From Thauera sp. (lineage in GTDB: Bacteria; Pseudomonadota; Gammaproteobacteria; Burkholderiales; Rhodocyclaceae), in the NCBI GenBank assembly GCA_023150215.1, contig JAKLLJ010000013.1:1-23110 (forward strand): a stretch of 23,110 bases of DNA, in the 5' to 3' direction. The position numbers and the translations under genes were made by a program. The notes below the pieces were generated by a model, which made no database searches, was not told the origin of the DNA, and saw only the letters and a list, made by a program, of their open reading frames with translations. Within the stretch, counting starts at the first letter, position 1. Each line of letters opens with the position of its first letter. Below, one piece after another: positions 1 to 8,050 of the stretch.

Positions 1-1659
1 GTATGCGCCCTTGCGCATGTAGAACCACCAGTTGAGGACCACGCACAGGGCGTAGAACACTGCGAAGCCGTACATCGCGTACTCGGGCGTGCCAGCCTTG
101 ATCTGGCCGCCGATCACCACGGGCGCGATGAACGAGCCGTAGGCCGCCACCGCCGAGGTCCAGCCCAGCACCGGGCCACGCTCGTCCTTGTCGAACACGA
201 AGCCCACGGTGCGGAAGGTCGAGCCGTTACCGATGCCCGAGGCCGCGAACAGCAGCACGAACAGCGCCATGAACACGAAGAAATACTCTTCGGGCGTGGC
301 CGAGTGATAGGCGAGGAACATCACATAGCCGGTCACCGCGGAGGCGATCACGAGCACGATCGAGATCCATTGGGTCACGATCGAGCCACCCAGCTTGTCC
401 GAGATCCAGCCGCCCACCGGGCGGATCAGCGCGCCGACGAAGGGACCGATCCAGGCGAACATCAGCGCGGACGGCGCGTTCGGGTTCTTGGCGTGCACCC
501 AGGCCTGGGTGGCGGTGTCGAACACGTGGGTGTTGCCGAAGATCACCGTGATCGACAGGGGCAGCGCCATCGAGAAGCCGATGAAGGAGCCGAAGGTCAC
601 CACGTAGAGCGCGGTCATCGACCAAGTGTGCTTGTTGCGGAAGATCGCGAACTGCTTGTCGAGGTTGGTCCTCATCTCGCCGGACGCGGCGAACTTCATG
701 CCGTACAGCGTGCCGAGGATCACCAGCGGCAGCATGATCCACATCCCGCCCCCCGCAAGCAGACCGATCCCGCTCGGCAGGTACAGGTAGAGGCCGATCG
801 CCGAAACCACCAGCGCGATGCCGTAGAACAGGATGATCTTGCCCAGCGCCGCGCCGGTGGAACCAATGTTCGGCGACACGGTGAGCAGGTTGTTCATGCC
901 GAACCAGCCCACCACCGCGAGCGGAACCAGCAGCAGCAGCCAGACGAAGCCGGCGTTCTGCACATAGGTCGGCGTCCCTGCGGCGATCTTGCCGATCAGC
1001 GTCGCCGAATCCTTGACCAGCGGGATCGCGTCGCCGCCGAGCGCGCCGAACACGCCCATGGTCATCACCGCCGGGATCAACAGCTGCGAGGTGGTCACAC
1101 CGAAGTTGCCCAGGCCGGCGTTGAGGCCGAGCGCGGTGCCCTGCAGGCGCTTCGGGAAGAAGGTCGAGATGTTGGCCATCGAGCAGGCAAAATTGCCGCC
1201 ACCCATGCCCGACAGCAGTGCCATCAGCTGGAACACCCACAGCGGCGTCTCGAGGCTCTGCAGCGCGATGCCGGTACCCACCGCGGGGATCATCAGCAGC
1301 GCGGTGGTCAGCCACACGGTGTTGCGGCCGCCGCAGATGCGGATGAAGAAGGAGGCCGGGATACGCGTCGTGGCACCCGACAGGCCGGCGATCGCGGCGA
1401 GCGAGAAGAGCTGGTCGGGGGCGAAGGGGAAGCCCGCGTTGGCCATCTGCACGGTGATGATCCCCCACATCAGCCACACGGCGAAGCCGCACAGCAGACT
1501 GGGGATGGAGATCCACAGATTGCGGTTGGCGATGCGTGCGCCCTTTTCCTTCCAGAAGGACTCGTCTTCCGGGCGCCAATCGACGAGATCGACGCTGCTG
1601 GTGATTGCGACGCTGCTGGGGGTCGCCGGGCTGGGTGCCGCGGCCTTCGTTGCTTGCAT
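1..1659 (-). CDS. narK2: NarK-type nitrate/nitrite transporter, partial at C-terminus
   Basis: Major facilitator protein of the nitrate/nitrite porter family, in the inner membrane. By family knowledge the E. coli NarK type exchanges nitrate for nitrite during nitrate respiration. The reading frame stays open from the ATG at 1659 to base 1, giving 553 residues with no stop, so the last few residues lie outside the window. The N-terminus carries the NarK-like WRPEDESFW (28-36) and NRNLWIS (45-51) segments. Arg99 sits in the TTRIPASFF stretch expected to bind substrate, and LNAGLGNFG (179-187) is the nitrate signature. The start has an AGGAG ribosome-binding site 8 nt upstream. It lies 34 nt after narK1, so the two are likely one operon. 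Oddity: between residues about 270 and 322 there are two extra hydrophobic helices not in E. coli NarK as I remember it, suggesting 14 rather than 12 helices. Family assignment is confident; transport direction is inferred. Confidence 0.93.
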   Translation of the reverse strand, partial: MQATKAAAPSPATPSSVAITSSVDLVDWRPEDESFWKEKGARIANRNLWISIPSLLCGFAVWLMWGIITVQMANAGFPFAPDQLFSLAAIAGLSGATTRIPASFFIRICGGRNTVWLTTALLMIPAVGTGIALQSLETPLWVFQLMALLSGMGGGNFACSMANISTFFPKRLQGTALGLNAGLGNFGVTTSQLLIPAVMTMGVFGALGGDAIPLVKDSATLIGKIAAGTPTYVQNAGFVWLLLLVPLAVVGWFGMNNLLTVSPNIGSTGAALGKIILFYGIALVVSAIGLYLYLPSGIGLLAGGGMWIMLPLVILGTLYGMKFAASGEMRTNLDKQFAIFRNKHTWSMTALYVVTFGSFIGFSMALPLSITVIFGNTHVFDTATQAWVHAKNPNAPSALMFAWIGPFVGALIRPVGGWISDKLGGSIVTQWISIVLVIASAVTGYVMFLAYHSATPEEYFFVFMALFVLLFAASGIGNGSTFRTVGFVFDKDERGPVLGWTSAVAAYGSFIAPVVIGGQIKAGTPEYAMYGFAVFYALCVVLNWWFYMRKGAY

Positions 1660-1693
1660 GAAACCGACTCCTCGTTGTGTCCTAGCGCGTGAT

Positions 1694-2959
1694 TCAGGCC
1701 TTGACCGAGCTGCCGAAGGCCTCTTCCTGGCCGTCGAGCACCTCGGTACGGCGCACCTCGGTCATGTACATCCAGATCAGCGACACCCAGGTCACGCCGT
1801 AAAGCAGCATGAAGGCACTGGAACGCACGCCGGTGAGATCAACCAGTGCGCCGAACATGATCGGCAGCAGGAAGCCGCCCATGCCACCGACCAGGCCAAC
1901 GATGCCGGACACGGCGCCGATCTCGGACGGGAACTCGTTCGAGATGTACTTGAACACCGAGGCCTTGCCGAAGGCGAAGGCGACGCCGACGATGAAGAGC
2001 AGCGCGGTAAACACCCACACGTTGAGATGGATGCTGAAGGTGCTCGGGCCATCGACCGTATGCACGGTGAAGTCGGTGTTGGGGTACGACAGCACGAACA
2101 GGCAGATCCACGACACCCACATCACCCACCAGGTGACCTTGTGCGCACCGTAGCGATCCGACAGCCAGCCGCCCACCGCGCGCAGCACGCCGCCCGGCAG
2201 CGAGAAGCAGGCCGCCAGCAATGCCGCGGTCTGGATGCCGAGGCCGAATTCATTCACGTAGTACTTGGTGAGCCACAGCGACAGGCCGACGTAGCCACCG
2301 AACACGATCGAGTAGTACTGGCAGTACTTCCACACCCGCGGATCCTTCAGGACTCGCAACTGGTCGCGGAAGGTGACCGAGGAATGCACGCGGTGCTCGG
2401 GATCGTCGTAGGTGAAGAACCAGAATGCGATTGCGGTGATCAGCATCGCCACCGCATACACCTGCGGCACCATCTGCCAGCCGAACATCACCACCAGCGT
2501 GGGGGCGACGAACTTGGTAACCGCCGCACCCGAGTTGCCGGCGCCGAACACCCCCATCGCAAAGCCCTGGTTCTGGCGCTCGAACCAGCGCGCACAGTAG
2601 GCGATGCCGACCGAGAACGAGCCCCCCGCGAAGCCCACGAACAGGCCAGCCAGCAGAAGCTGCCAGTAGGCCGTGGCCTCGCCGATCAGGTAGATCGGCA
2701 AGACGGTGCAGAGCATCAGCACGAAGAAGACGATTCGCCCGCCAAACTTGTCGGTGAGCATGCCCAGCGGGAGACGGATCAGCGAACCGGTCAGCACCGG
2801 CGTGGCGGCAAGAAGACCAAACTGGGTCTCGTTGAGACCGAGGACTTCCTTGATCGGAATGCCGATCACCGCGAACAGCATCCACACGGCGAAACAGACG
2901 GTAAATGCGGTGGTGCTCATGATGAGCACGGACATCTGCTGGTACTTGCGAGTAGCCAT
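1694..2959 (-). CDS. narK1: Nitrate/nitrite porter, NarK1-type (proton-nitrate symporter class)
   Basis: A 421-residue, about 12-helix major facilitator protein of the nitrate/nitrite porter family. Family knowledge assigns the shorter NarK1 type to proton-coupled nitrate uptake, supplying nitrate to the cytoplasmic nitrate reductase. Visible motifs are Arg62 in GSLIRLPLGML, the signature GAGNSGAAV (139-147), an Arg in GGVLRAVGGWLSD in the second half, and the second glycine-rich signature GLVGGMGGFLLP. I chose the ATG at 2959 (MATRKYQQM) because a GGAG lies 11 nt upstream; the frame can be extended to a TTG at 2992, but that has no clear ribosome-binding site and adds a non-hydrophobic 11-residue leader. 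It is the first of two tandem porters and follows the Crp/Fnr regulator on the same strand by 162 nt, which is where its promoter should lie. The narK1-narK2 order matches denitrifier nar operons, where narGHJI follows. Confidence 0.93.
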   Translation of the reverse strand: MATRKYQQMSVLIMSTTAFTVCFAVWMLFAVIGIPIKEVLGLNETQFGLLAATPVLTGSLIRLPLGMLTDKFGGRIVFFVLMLCTVLPIYLIGEATAYWQLLLAGLFVGFAGGSFSVGIAYCARWFERQNQGFAMGVFGAGNSGAAVTKFVAPTLVVMFGWQMVPQVYAVAMLITAIAFWFFTYDDPEHRVHSSVTFRDQLRVLKDPRVWKYCQYYSIVFGGYVGLSLWLTKYYVNEFGLGIQTAALLAACFSLPGGVLRAVGGWLSDRYGAHKVTWWVMWVSWICLFVLSYPNTDFTVHTVDGPSTFSIHLNVWVFTALLFIVGVAFAFGKASVFKYISNEFPSEIGAVSGIVGLVGGMGGFLLPIMFGALVDLTGVRSSAFMLLYGVTWVSLIWMYMTEVRRTEVLDGQEEAFGSSVKA

Positions 2960-3121
2960 ATCCCACTGCGCTCCGGAAGGTTCCGACAACAACGGTTATG
3001 GGCAGTGAGGATAGGCAGAATGCGATCGCCCCACCATTGGCCGAAAGCAGGGGCCGCCGGCGGGGCGAATGGACGATTGACTAGTACTTATGGACTAATC
3101 GACACGTCATTGGACGACGCT
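2960..3121 (-). promoter_or_regulatory. Presumed narK1K2 control region with three spaced TGGAC repeats
   Basis: The 162-nt gap between the regulator and narK1 should hold the nar promoter. On the plus strand TGGAC(G/T)A occurs at 3070, 3091 and 3111, spaced 21 and 20 bp, about two helical turns. TACTTAT at 3085-3091 fits the NarL heptamer TACYYMT, and TTGAC at 3077-3081 is a lone FNR/DNR half-site whose partner half is poor. A possible minus-strand -10 box, TATCCT, lies at 3008-3013 without a recognisable -35 box, as expected for an activated promoter. No complete TTGAT-N4-ATCAA box was found. The repeats are directly seen; their function is inferred. Confidence 0.4.
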
Positions 3122-3865
3122 TCACGCTTGGGTCAGCAGGCGGGCGAGCTGGGCGCGGTTGCGCACGCGGATGCGGCGACCGCTCACGGCCAGCACCTCG
3201 TCCTCGACCAGGGTGCGCAGCACCCGGGAAAGGGTCTCGGGCGTGAGGTTGAGCAGGGACGCGATCGTCTTCTTGGGGGCGGGCAGCACGATGCAGCCAT
3301 CGGCACGCACGCCGCGCTCGAGTTGCTCGAGCAGATAGGCGGCGACCCGCACCGAGGCGGGCCCGCCGGTGGTGTTGCCGATCGCGTCGATCAGGCGCTG
3401 GATGCGCGCGCACACCGCCACCAGCATGCGGTTGGAGAGCGCGTTGTCGATCGCGACCGCGCCCAGCACCCGCTCGCGCGGCACGTGGATCAGCACCACC
3501 GTCCCCACCGCCTGCGTCCAGGTGCGGTAGCACTCACCGGTGAACACGCCGATCTCGCCGAACATGCCACCGGACTCGAAGAGCTCGACCACCTTGTCCT
3601 TGCCCTCCGGGCCGCTCACCATCAAGCGAACGGCACCGCTGCAGACGAAGAACAGGCCGGTCGGCGACGAGCCCCGCTCGAACACCGAGGACGAGGACGA
3701 CAAGCGGACGAACTCCGCCCCGCGTGCGAGTTCGTCGAGCACCACGGCCGCACTGCCGAGCAGGATGGGCATGCGCGCGAGCGCCTCGCGCGGCGTCGCG
3801 GCCTTGCGCGCAGCGGGCGGGCGCACTGCGGCCTGTTCGGATTGCAGCACAGCGGTGGCGGACAC
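3122..3865 (-). CDS. Crp/Fnr-family transcriptional regulator, DNR-like
   Basis: A 247-residue cytoplasmic regulator. An N-terminal cyclic-nucleotide-binding-like beta-barrel spans about residues 45-130 (GLFFVCSGAVRLMV, then GEIGVFTG), followed by a dimerisation helix and a C-terminal helix-turn-helix at about 197-220. The recognition helix holds Glu210, Ser213 and Arg214, the FNR-type E--SR pattern, so TTGAT-like half-sites are the predicted target. The N-terminal cysteine cluster that holds the FNR iron-sulfur centre is absent, which points to the DNR/NnrR side of the family (heme-based nitric oxide sensing in DNR) rather than oxygen-sensing FNR. The start is a GTG at 3865 with GGAG 10 nt upstream; no better ATG is available. 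Its position directly upstream of narK1 on the same strand suggests control of nitrate respiration or denitrification genes. The effector cannot be read from the sequence. Confidence 0.88.
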   Translation of the reverse strand: MSATAVLQSEQAAVRPPAARKAATPREALARMPILLGSAAVVLDELARGAEFVRLSSSSSVFERGSSPTGLFFVCSGAVRLMVSGPEGKDKVVELFESGGMFGEIGVFTGECYRTWTQAVGTVVLIHVPRERVLGAVAIDNALSNRMLVAVCARIQRLIDAIGNTTGGPASVRVAAYLLEQLERGVRADGCIVLPAPKKTIASLLNLTPETLSRVLRTLVEDEVLAVSGRRIRVRNRAQLARLLTQA

Positions 3866-4000
3866 GTCTGCTTATCTCCGTGCGGAGGGGTCCGGACGGA
3901 ACCTTCTCAACGATCATCCTAGACCGTGCGCACGAGCGCCGCCATCGGCCGGACGACCGAGCGCTACGCCGAAAGGACTACACGGCCGCGCAAACGCCGC

Positions 4001-5575
4001 TCACGAGCTGCACGACAGCATCGAACACCCTGGCCGGTTGCGTGCCCAGTCCGGGCGTCGCGCGGCAAAGCGCTCGCGGCCCGGCTGCTCGTCATAGGGT
4101 CGGCGCAACACCTCGAGCAGGGTCTCCAGCTCGGAGGAATCACCGTTCTCGGCGGCGTCGATCGCCTGCTGGGCGAGGTAGTTGCGCGGCACGTAGAGCG
4201 GATTCGCGCCCAGCATGACCGCCCGCCGCTCCGCGGCCGGGAGTCCGTCAGCAAGCACGCGCGCGCCATGGTCGCGGAGCCAGCCCAGCAGTTCCGTTTC
4301 GACCGCGGCACGTCGGGCCGGATCGTAGAAGGCCTCATCGAACGGCAACAGCGAAGGCACAGCCGGATCCACATCGGCGAGGCGGCGAAAGAAGATCGTC
4401 ATGTCGACCTCGCCCGCCGCCAGCAGCTTGTGCAGGCGCGCAAGCGCGCCATCGTCGTCACCCTCGCCCGTTCGCCACTGCGCAAGACCGAGCTTGGCCT
4501 GCATCATGCGGCGATACTCCGCATCGTGGATATCCGCGTAGGCGGCGAGCGCACGCTCGAGCGGCGCCTCTTCGCGCACTACCGGATGAATCGCGTTGGC
4601 CAGCTGCCAGAGGTTCCAGTGCGCGATGTAGGGCTGGTTGCCGAAGCGGTAGCGGCGCCCGCCGGCATCGGTGGTGTTGGGCGTCCAGTCGGGGTCGAAG
4701 TCGTCCACCCAGCCGTAGGGGCCGTAGTCGATCGTGAGCCCGAGGATGGACATGTTGTCGGTGTTCATCACCCCATGCACGAAGCCCACCCGCATCCAGT
4801 GCGCCACCAGCACCGCGGTACGCCGGCAAACCTCCTCGAACCAGCGGATGCGGCGCGCTGCCGGGGCGGGCTCGGCGGCGAGCGCGGGAAAGTCGCGCGC
4901 GATGGTGAAGTCGATCAGACGCTCGAGCAGCGCCTCCTCGCCGCGCGACGCAAAGATCTCGAAGTTGCCGAAGCGGATGAAGGACGGTGCCACCCGGCAC
5001 ACCACCGCGCCCGGCTCGGGACGCGGATTACCGTCGTAGAGCATGTCGCGCACCACCTGCTCGCCGGTCGCCACCAGGCTCAGCGCGCGCGTGGTGGGCA
5101 CGCCCAGGTGATGCATCGCCTCGCTGCACAGGAACTCGCGCAGCGACGAGCGCAGCACCGCGCGGCCGTCGGCATGACGCGAGTACGGAGTCGGGCCGGC
5201 CCCCTTGAGCTGCAGCTCCCAGCGCTCGCCACGGGCATTGATCGACTCGCCGAGCGTGATTGCGCGTCCGTCGCCGAGCTGCCCGGCCCAGTTGCCGAAC
5301 TGGTGGCCGCCGTAGCAGGCGGCATAAGGCGCCATGCCGGGCAACAGGGCATTGCCGCCGAAGACCCGGGCGAACTCGGCGCTGCGCACGTCGGCCTCGT
5401 CCAGGCCAAGGATCTGCGCCACTTCGCGCGACCACGCGAGCAGCGTCGGCGAGCGCACCGGCGTCGGCTGCACACGCGAGTAGCAGGCGCCATGGACCGG
5501 GCGCACATGATTTTCCGCCTCGGGATCGCCGGGCAGCTCGCGCACGAAGCGGTTGTCGAATCGAAGCGCTCTCAT
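4001..5575 (-). CDS. selO: SelO/YdiU protein adenylyltransferase (AMPylase)
   Basis: A 524-residue pseudokinase-fold enzyme of the SelO family, known to transfer AMP from ATP to Ser/Thr/Tyr residues of target proteins in redox stress. The family core is clear: YGGHQFGNWAGQLGDGRA (88-105), LQLKGAGPTPYSRHADGRAV (121-140) with the probable nucleotide-binding Lys124, the catalytic-loop-like HGVMNTDN (267-274), and IDYGPYGW (282-289) with Asp283 at the metal-binding position. The C-terminus ends SCSS; the Cys sits where vertebrate SelO has selenocysteine. ATG 5575 is chosen over an in-frame extension to 5749 because MRALRFDNRF is the normal family start, GAGG lies 8 nt upstream, and the extension would overlap the permease gene. 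It begins 49 nt after the ABC permease stop, so it is probably cotranscribed with that transporter. Slightly longer than E. coli YdiU (about 478 residues), with no broken motif. Confidence 0.95.
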   Translation of the reverse strand: MRALRFDNRFVRELPGDPEAENHVRPVHGACYSRVQPTPVRSPTLLAWSREVAQILGLDEADVRSAEFARVFGGNALLPGMAPYAACYGGHQFGNWAGQLGDGRAITLGESINARGERWELQLKGAGPTPYSRHADGRAVLRSSLREFLCSEAMHHLGVPTTRALSLVATGEQVVRDMLYDGNPRPEPGAVVCRVAPSFIRFGNFEIFASRGEEALLERLIDFTIARDFPALAAEPAPAARRIRWFEEVCRRTAVLVAHWMRVGFVHGVMNTDNMSILGLTIDYGPYGWVDDFDPDWTPNTTDAGGRRYRFGNQPYIAHWNLWQLANAIHPVVREEAPLERALAAYADIHDAEYRRMMQAKLGLAQWRTGEGDDDGALARLHKLLAAGEVDMTIFFRRLADVDPAVPSLLPFDEAFYDPARRAAVETELLGWLRDHGARVLADGLPAAERRAVMLGANPLYVPRNYLAQQAIDAAENGDSSELETLLEVLRRPYDEQPGRERFAARRPDWARNRPGCSMLSCSS

Positions 5576-5624
5576 CGGGGAATCCTCGTCTCGGTCGGCC
5601 CGCCAGATGCGGGCAAGGGCGCGC

Positions 5625-7076
5625 TCAGGCGCGGCGCGGGTCGAACGCGTCGCGCACCACGTCGGCGAACAGGTTGGCCGCCAGCACCAGCACGAACATG
5701 AACACGAACGCCGCCGCCAGTGACCACCAGACCATGGGCTCGCGCGCAAGTTCGGCTCGCGCCATGTTGATCATCGTGCCGAAGCTGATCGTGGACGGAT
5801 CCACGCCGATGCCGACGTAGGACAGCACTGCCTCGGCCAACACCAGCCCGGAGAAGTCCATGACCAGCGCAATCAACACGATGTGCATCAGGTTCGGCAG
5901 GATGTGGCGGCGCAGGATGGCGGGCGTCCCGACACCGAAGGCGCGTGCGGCCTGCACGTATTCGAGCTCGCGCAGCTTGAGCGTCTCGCCGCGCAAGAGC
6001 CGCGCCAGTCCGGTCCAGCTGGTGATGCCGAGGATGAAACAGAGCGCGAGCAGACGCGCATCGGAGCGCTCGGCGGCGGTGTCGAACCATTCCGGATGGG
6101 TGTCGATCACGACCTGCATCATCAGCACCGCCGCAGCGATCAGCAGCACCCCGGGGATGGCGTTGAGCACCGTGTAGACATACTGCACGGCATCATCCAC
6201 CCAGCCGCCGAGATAGCCCGCGGCGATCCCGAGGGCCACCGCAAACGGCATCATCACCAGCGTGGTCAGGGTGCCGATCACCAGCGCGGTGCGCACGCTC
6301 TTCAAGGCCAGGTACAACACATCCTGTCCCACCTTGTCGGTGCCGAGCACGTGGTAGCGCGGCGCCAGCTCCACGCACAGCGCCAGCACCACCAACAGCA
6401 CGCCGAGCGTGACCAGCGCCGCGCGCCAGGCGAGCACGGTGCGGCCGCAGAGCAGCGCGGTCGCGACCTCGCCCCAGCCATGCCCGCTGCCACGCCACAC
6501 CACAGTCGCGAGCGCGAGGAAAATCCCCAGCCAGGCCGCCGCGGCCTGCCCGAGCGCTTTCGCCAACCCGGCCACAAGGTCGCCCGCGCGCGCGGCCGCG
6601 GGCGCCTCGCCGAGGTGGGCGCCACCATGCGCCAGGCGCGGGTAGCCGCGCACCTGGCGGCCGTCGGCGGTTTCCATCGGCTCGCGCTGATACAGCGTCC
6701 ACGCGAAAGGCGCCGAGTAGGTCTTCTCGGTCTGCAGCCGCAGCGGAGCGAGCATGGCATCGAGCACGGACAGCACCTCGGTGGAATACACCGCCGCACT
6801 GCGCTCGCCGATCGCCTTCGGCGCCTCCACTGCTGCCAGCAGCGGCCGGTAATGCAGGCTGTCGAGGACCCCGACGGCGATGAACGCGAGCAGCACGGTG
6901 GCCGCCGCCATGCCGGCCGGACGCCTGCCGACCTTGCGCCAGGCCTCGCGCAGCGGCGCCTGGACACGCGCGTGGAGCGCCGCGAGCACGCCCAGGCCGA
7001 TGAGCAGGAAGAGCAGCGCGTCGGTCCACAACAGCACCGGCTGCAAGCCGAACGTGGTCGCCATTGGCATGCTCAT
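5625..7076 (-). CDS. Peptide-type ABC transporter permease, DppC/OppC-like, with long N-terminal extension
   Basis: Inner-membrane permease subunit, 483 residues. The C-terminal 270 or so residues form the usual binding-protein-dependent permease domain: the HVLGTDKVGQDVL entry motif, several membrane helices, and the coupling loop EYVQAARAFGVGTPAILRRH, followed by the DFSGLVLAEAVLSYVGIG stretch typical of DppC/OppC. The extra N-terminal half holds at least two helices (about 13-35 and 55-73) and a polar stretch of about 90 residues, then two more helices. Normal DppC is about 300 residues, so the extension is real and unusual. The ATG at 7076 overlaps the preceding permease stop by 4 nt (ATGA), implying translational coupling. 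No ATPase gene follows; selO does. Substrate is not readable from the sequence; oligopeptides are the family guess. Confidence 0.9.
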   Translation of the reverse strand: MSMPMATTFGLQPVLLWTDALLFLLIGLGVLAALHARVQAPLREAWRKVGRRPAGMAAATVLLAFIAVGVLDSLHYRPLLAAVEAPKAIGERSAAVYSTEVLSVLDAMLAPLRLQTEKTYSAPFAWTLYQREPMETADGRQVRGYPRLAHGGAHLGEAPAAARAGDLVAGLAKALGQAAAAWLGIFLALATVVWRGSGHGWGEVATALLCGRTVLAWRAALVTLGVLLVVLALCVELAPRYHVLGTDKVGQDVLYLALKSVRTALVIGTLTTLVMMPFAVALGIAAGYLGGWVDDAVQYVYTVLNAIPGVLLIAAAVLMMQVVIDTHPEWFDTAAERSDARLLALCFILGITSWTGLARLLRGETLKLRELEYVQAARAFGVGTPAILRRHILPNLMHIVLIALVMDFSGLVLAEAVLSYVGIGVDPSTISFGTMINMARAELAREPMVWWSLAAAFVFMFVLVLAANLFADVVRDAFDPRRA

Positions 7077-8050
7077 TGCAGCCTCACCCGCGGGTCGGCC
7101 AGGGTGTAGGAAATATCGGTCAGGATGAGACCGACGATGTACAGCACCGAGCCGATGAACACCATCGCCCGCACCACCGCGAAGTCCTGCGCGTTGATCG
7201 CGTCGATCGTGTAGCTGCCCAGGCCGGGAATCGCGAAAAAGGACTCCACCAGCAGGCTGCCCATGAAGAGCAGCGGGATCACCACCACCACCCCGGTCAG
7301 GATCGGGATCAGCGCATTGCGCAGCACATGGCGGAACAGCACCGCGAGCTCCGACAGCCCCTTCGCGCGCGCGGTGCGCACGTAGTCCTTCGAGATCTCC
7401 TCGAGGAAGATCGTGCGGTACCACCGCGCCGAAGAGCCGATGCCGGCCACCACGCTGATCAGCACCGGCAGGACCAGGAAGCGCGCTGCATCCAGCCCGG
7501 GCGCGTAGCCCGAGATCGGCACCAATGCCCACAGCTTGGACACCAGCCACTGGCCGCCGATGATGTAGAACAGGCTGGAGATCGACATCATCGCCACGCA
7601 CAGCACCACGCCCCAGAAATCCAGCCAGGTGGCGCGGAAGAACACCAGCAGCAGCGCGAAGCTGATCGACACCACGAGGCTGAGCACGAAGGTCGGCAGC
7701 GCGATCGCCAGCGAGGGCCCCATGCGCTCGCGGATCTCCTGGCCGATGTCGCGGCCGTCGTCGGCGCGGCCGAACTCGAGCGCGAACATGCGCAGCGACT
7801 TGTCGAAGAAGAGGGTCTCGGTGAAGCGCGCGCTGCCGCTCGCGGCGTCGTTGATGAACATCGGCTTGTCGTAGCCGCGCTCGACCTTCCAGCGCTCGAT
7901 GGCCTCGGGCGTGGCGCGCTTGACGCCGATGTGCATGCGCGCCATGTCGTCGGGCGAGTTCACCACGAAGAACAGCACGAAGGTGAGCAGGTTCACCCCG
8001 ACCAGGATCGGAATCGCATACAGTAAGCGGCGCAGCAGGTAAGCCAGCAT
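7073..8050 (-). CDS. Peptide-type ABC transporter permease, DppB/OppB-like
   Basis: Inner-membrane permease subunit, 325 residues, normal for DppB/OppB. It starts with the characteristic MLAYLLRRLLYAIPILVGV helix, has a periplasmic segment at about 40-100 (RWKVERGYDKPM) and five further helices. The coupling loop DYVRTARAKGLSELAVLFRH matches the EAA motif that docks onto an ATPase, and the C-terminus ends with the family pattern LADPRVRLQ. The ATG at 8050 overlaps the stop of the binding-protein gene by one base (TGATG), so the frame could be read upstream to 8812 but that extension is only a shadow of the binding-protein gene. It overlaps the next permease by 4 nt. Together the two permeases would form the transmembrane channel. 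Family is confident; the substrate is unknown. Confidence 0.93.
   Translation of the reverse strand: MLAYLLRRLLYAIPILVGVNLLTFVLFFVVNSPDDMARMHIGVKRATPEAIERWKVERGYDKPMFINDAASGSARFTETLFFDKSLRMFALEFGRADDGRDIGQEIRERMGPSLAIALPTFVLSLVVSISFALLLVFFRATWLDFWGVVLCVAMMSISSLFYIIGGQWLVSKLWALVPISGYAPGLDAARFLVLPVLISVVAGIGSSARWYRTIFLEEISKDYVRTARAKGLSELAVLFRHVLRNALIPILTGVVVVIPLLFMGSLLVESFFAIPGLGSYTIDAINAQDFAVVRAMVFIGSVLYIVGLILTDISYTLADPRVRLQ

Noticed and set aside
3077..3090. Possible FNR/DNR box in the narK1 upstream region
   Set aside because: One half-site (TTGAC) matches, but the partner half ACTTA matches ATCAA at only two of five positions.
989..3922. Long plus-strand open frame of 977 residues over narK1 and the regulator
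   Set aside because: Antisense shadow of conserved minus-strand genes in GC-rich DNA; the protein is His/Arg/Glu-rich low-complexity sequence with no recognisable domain.
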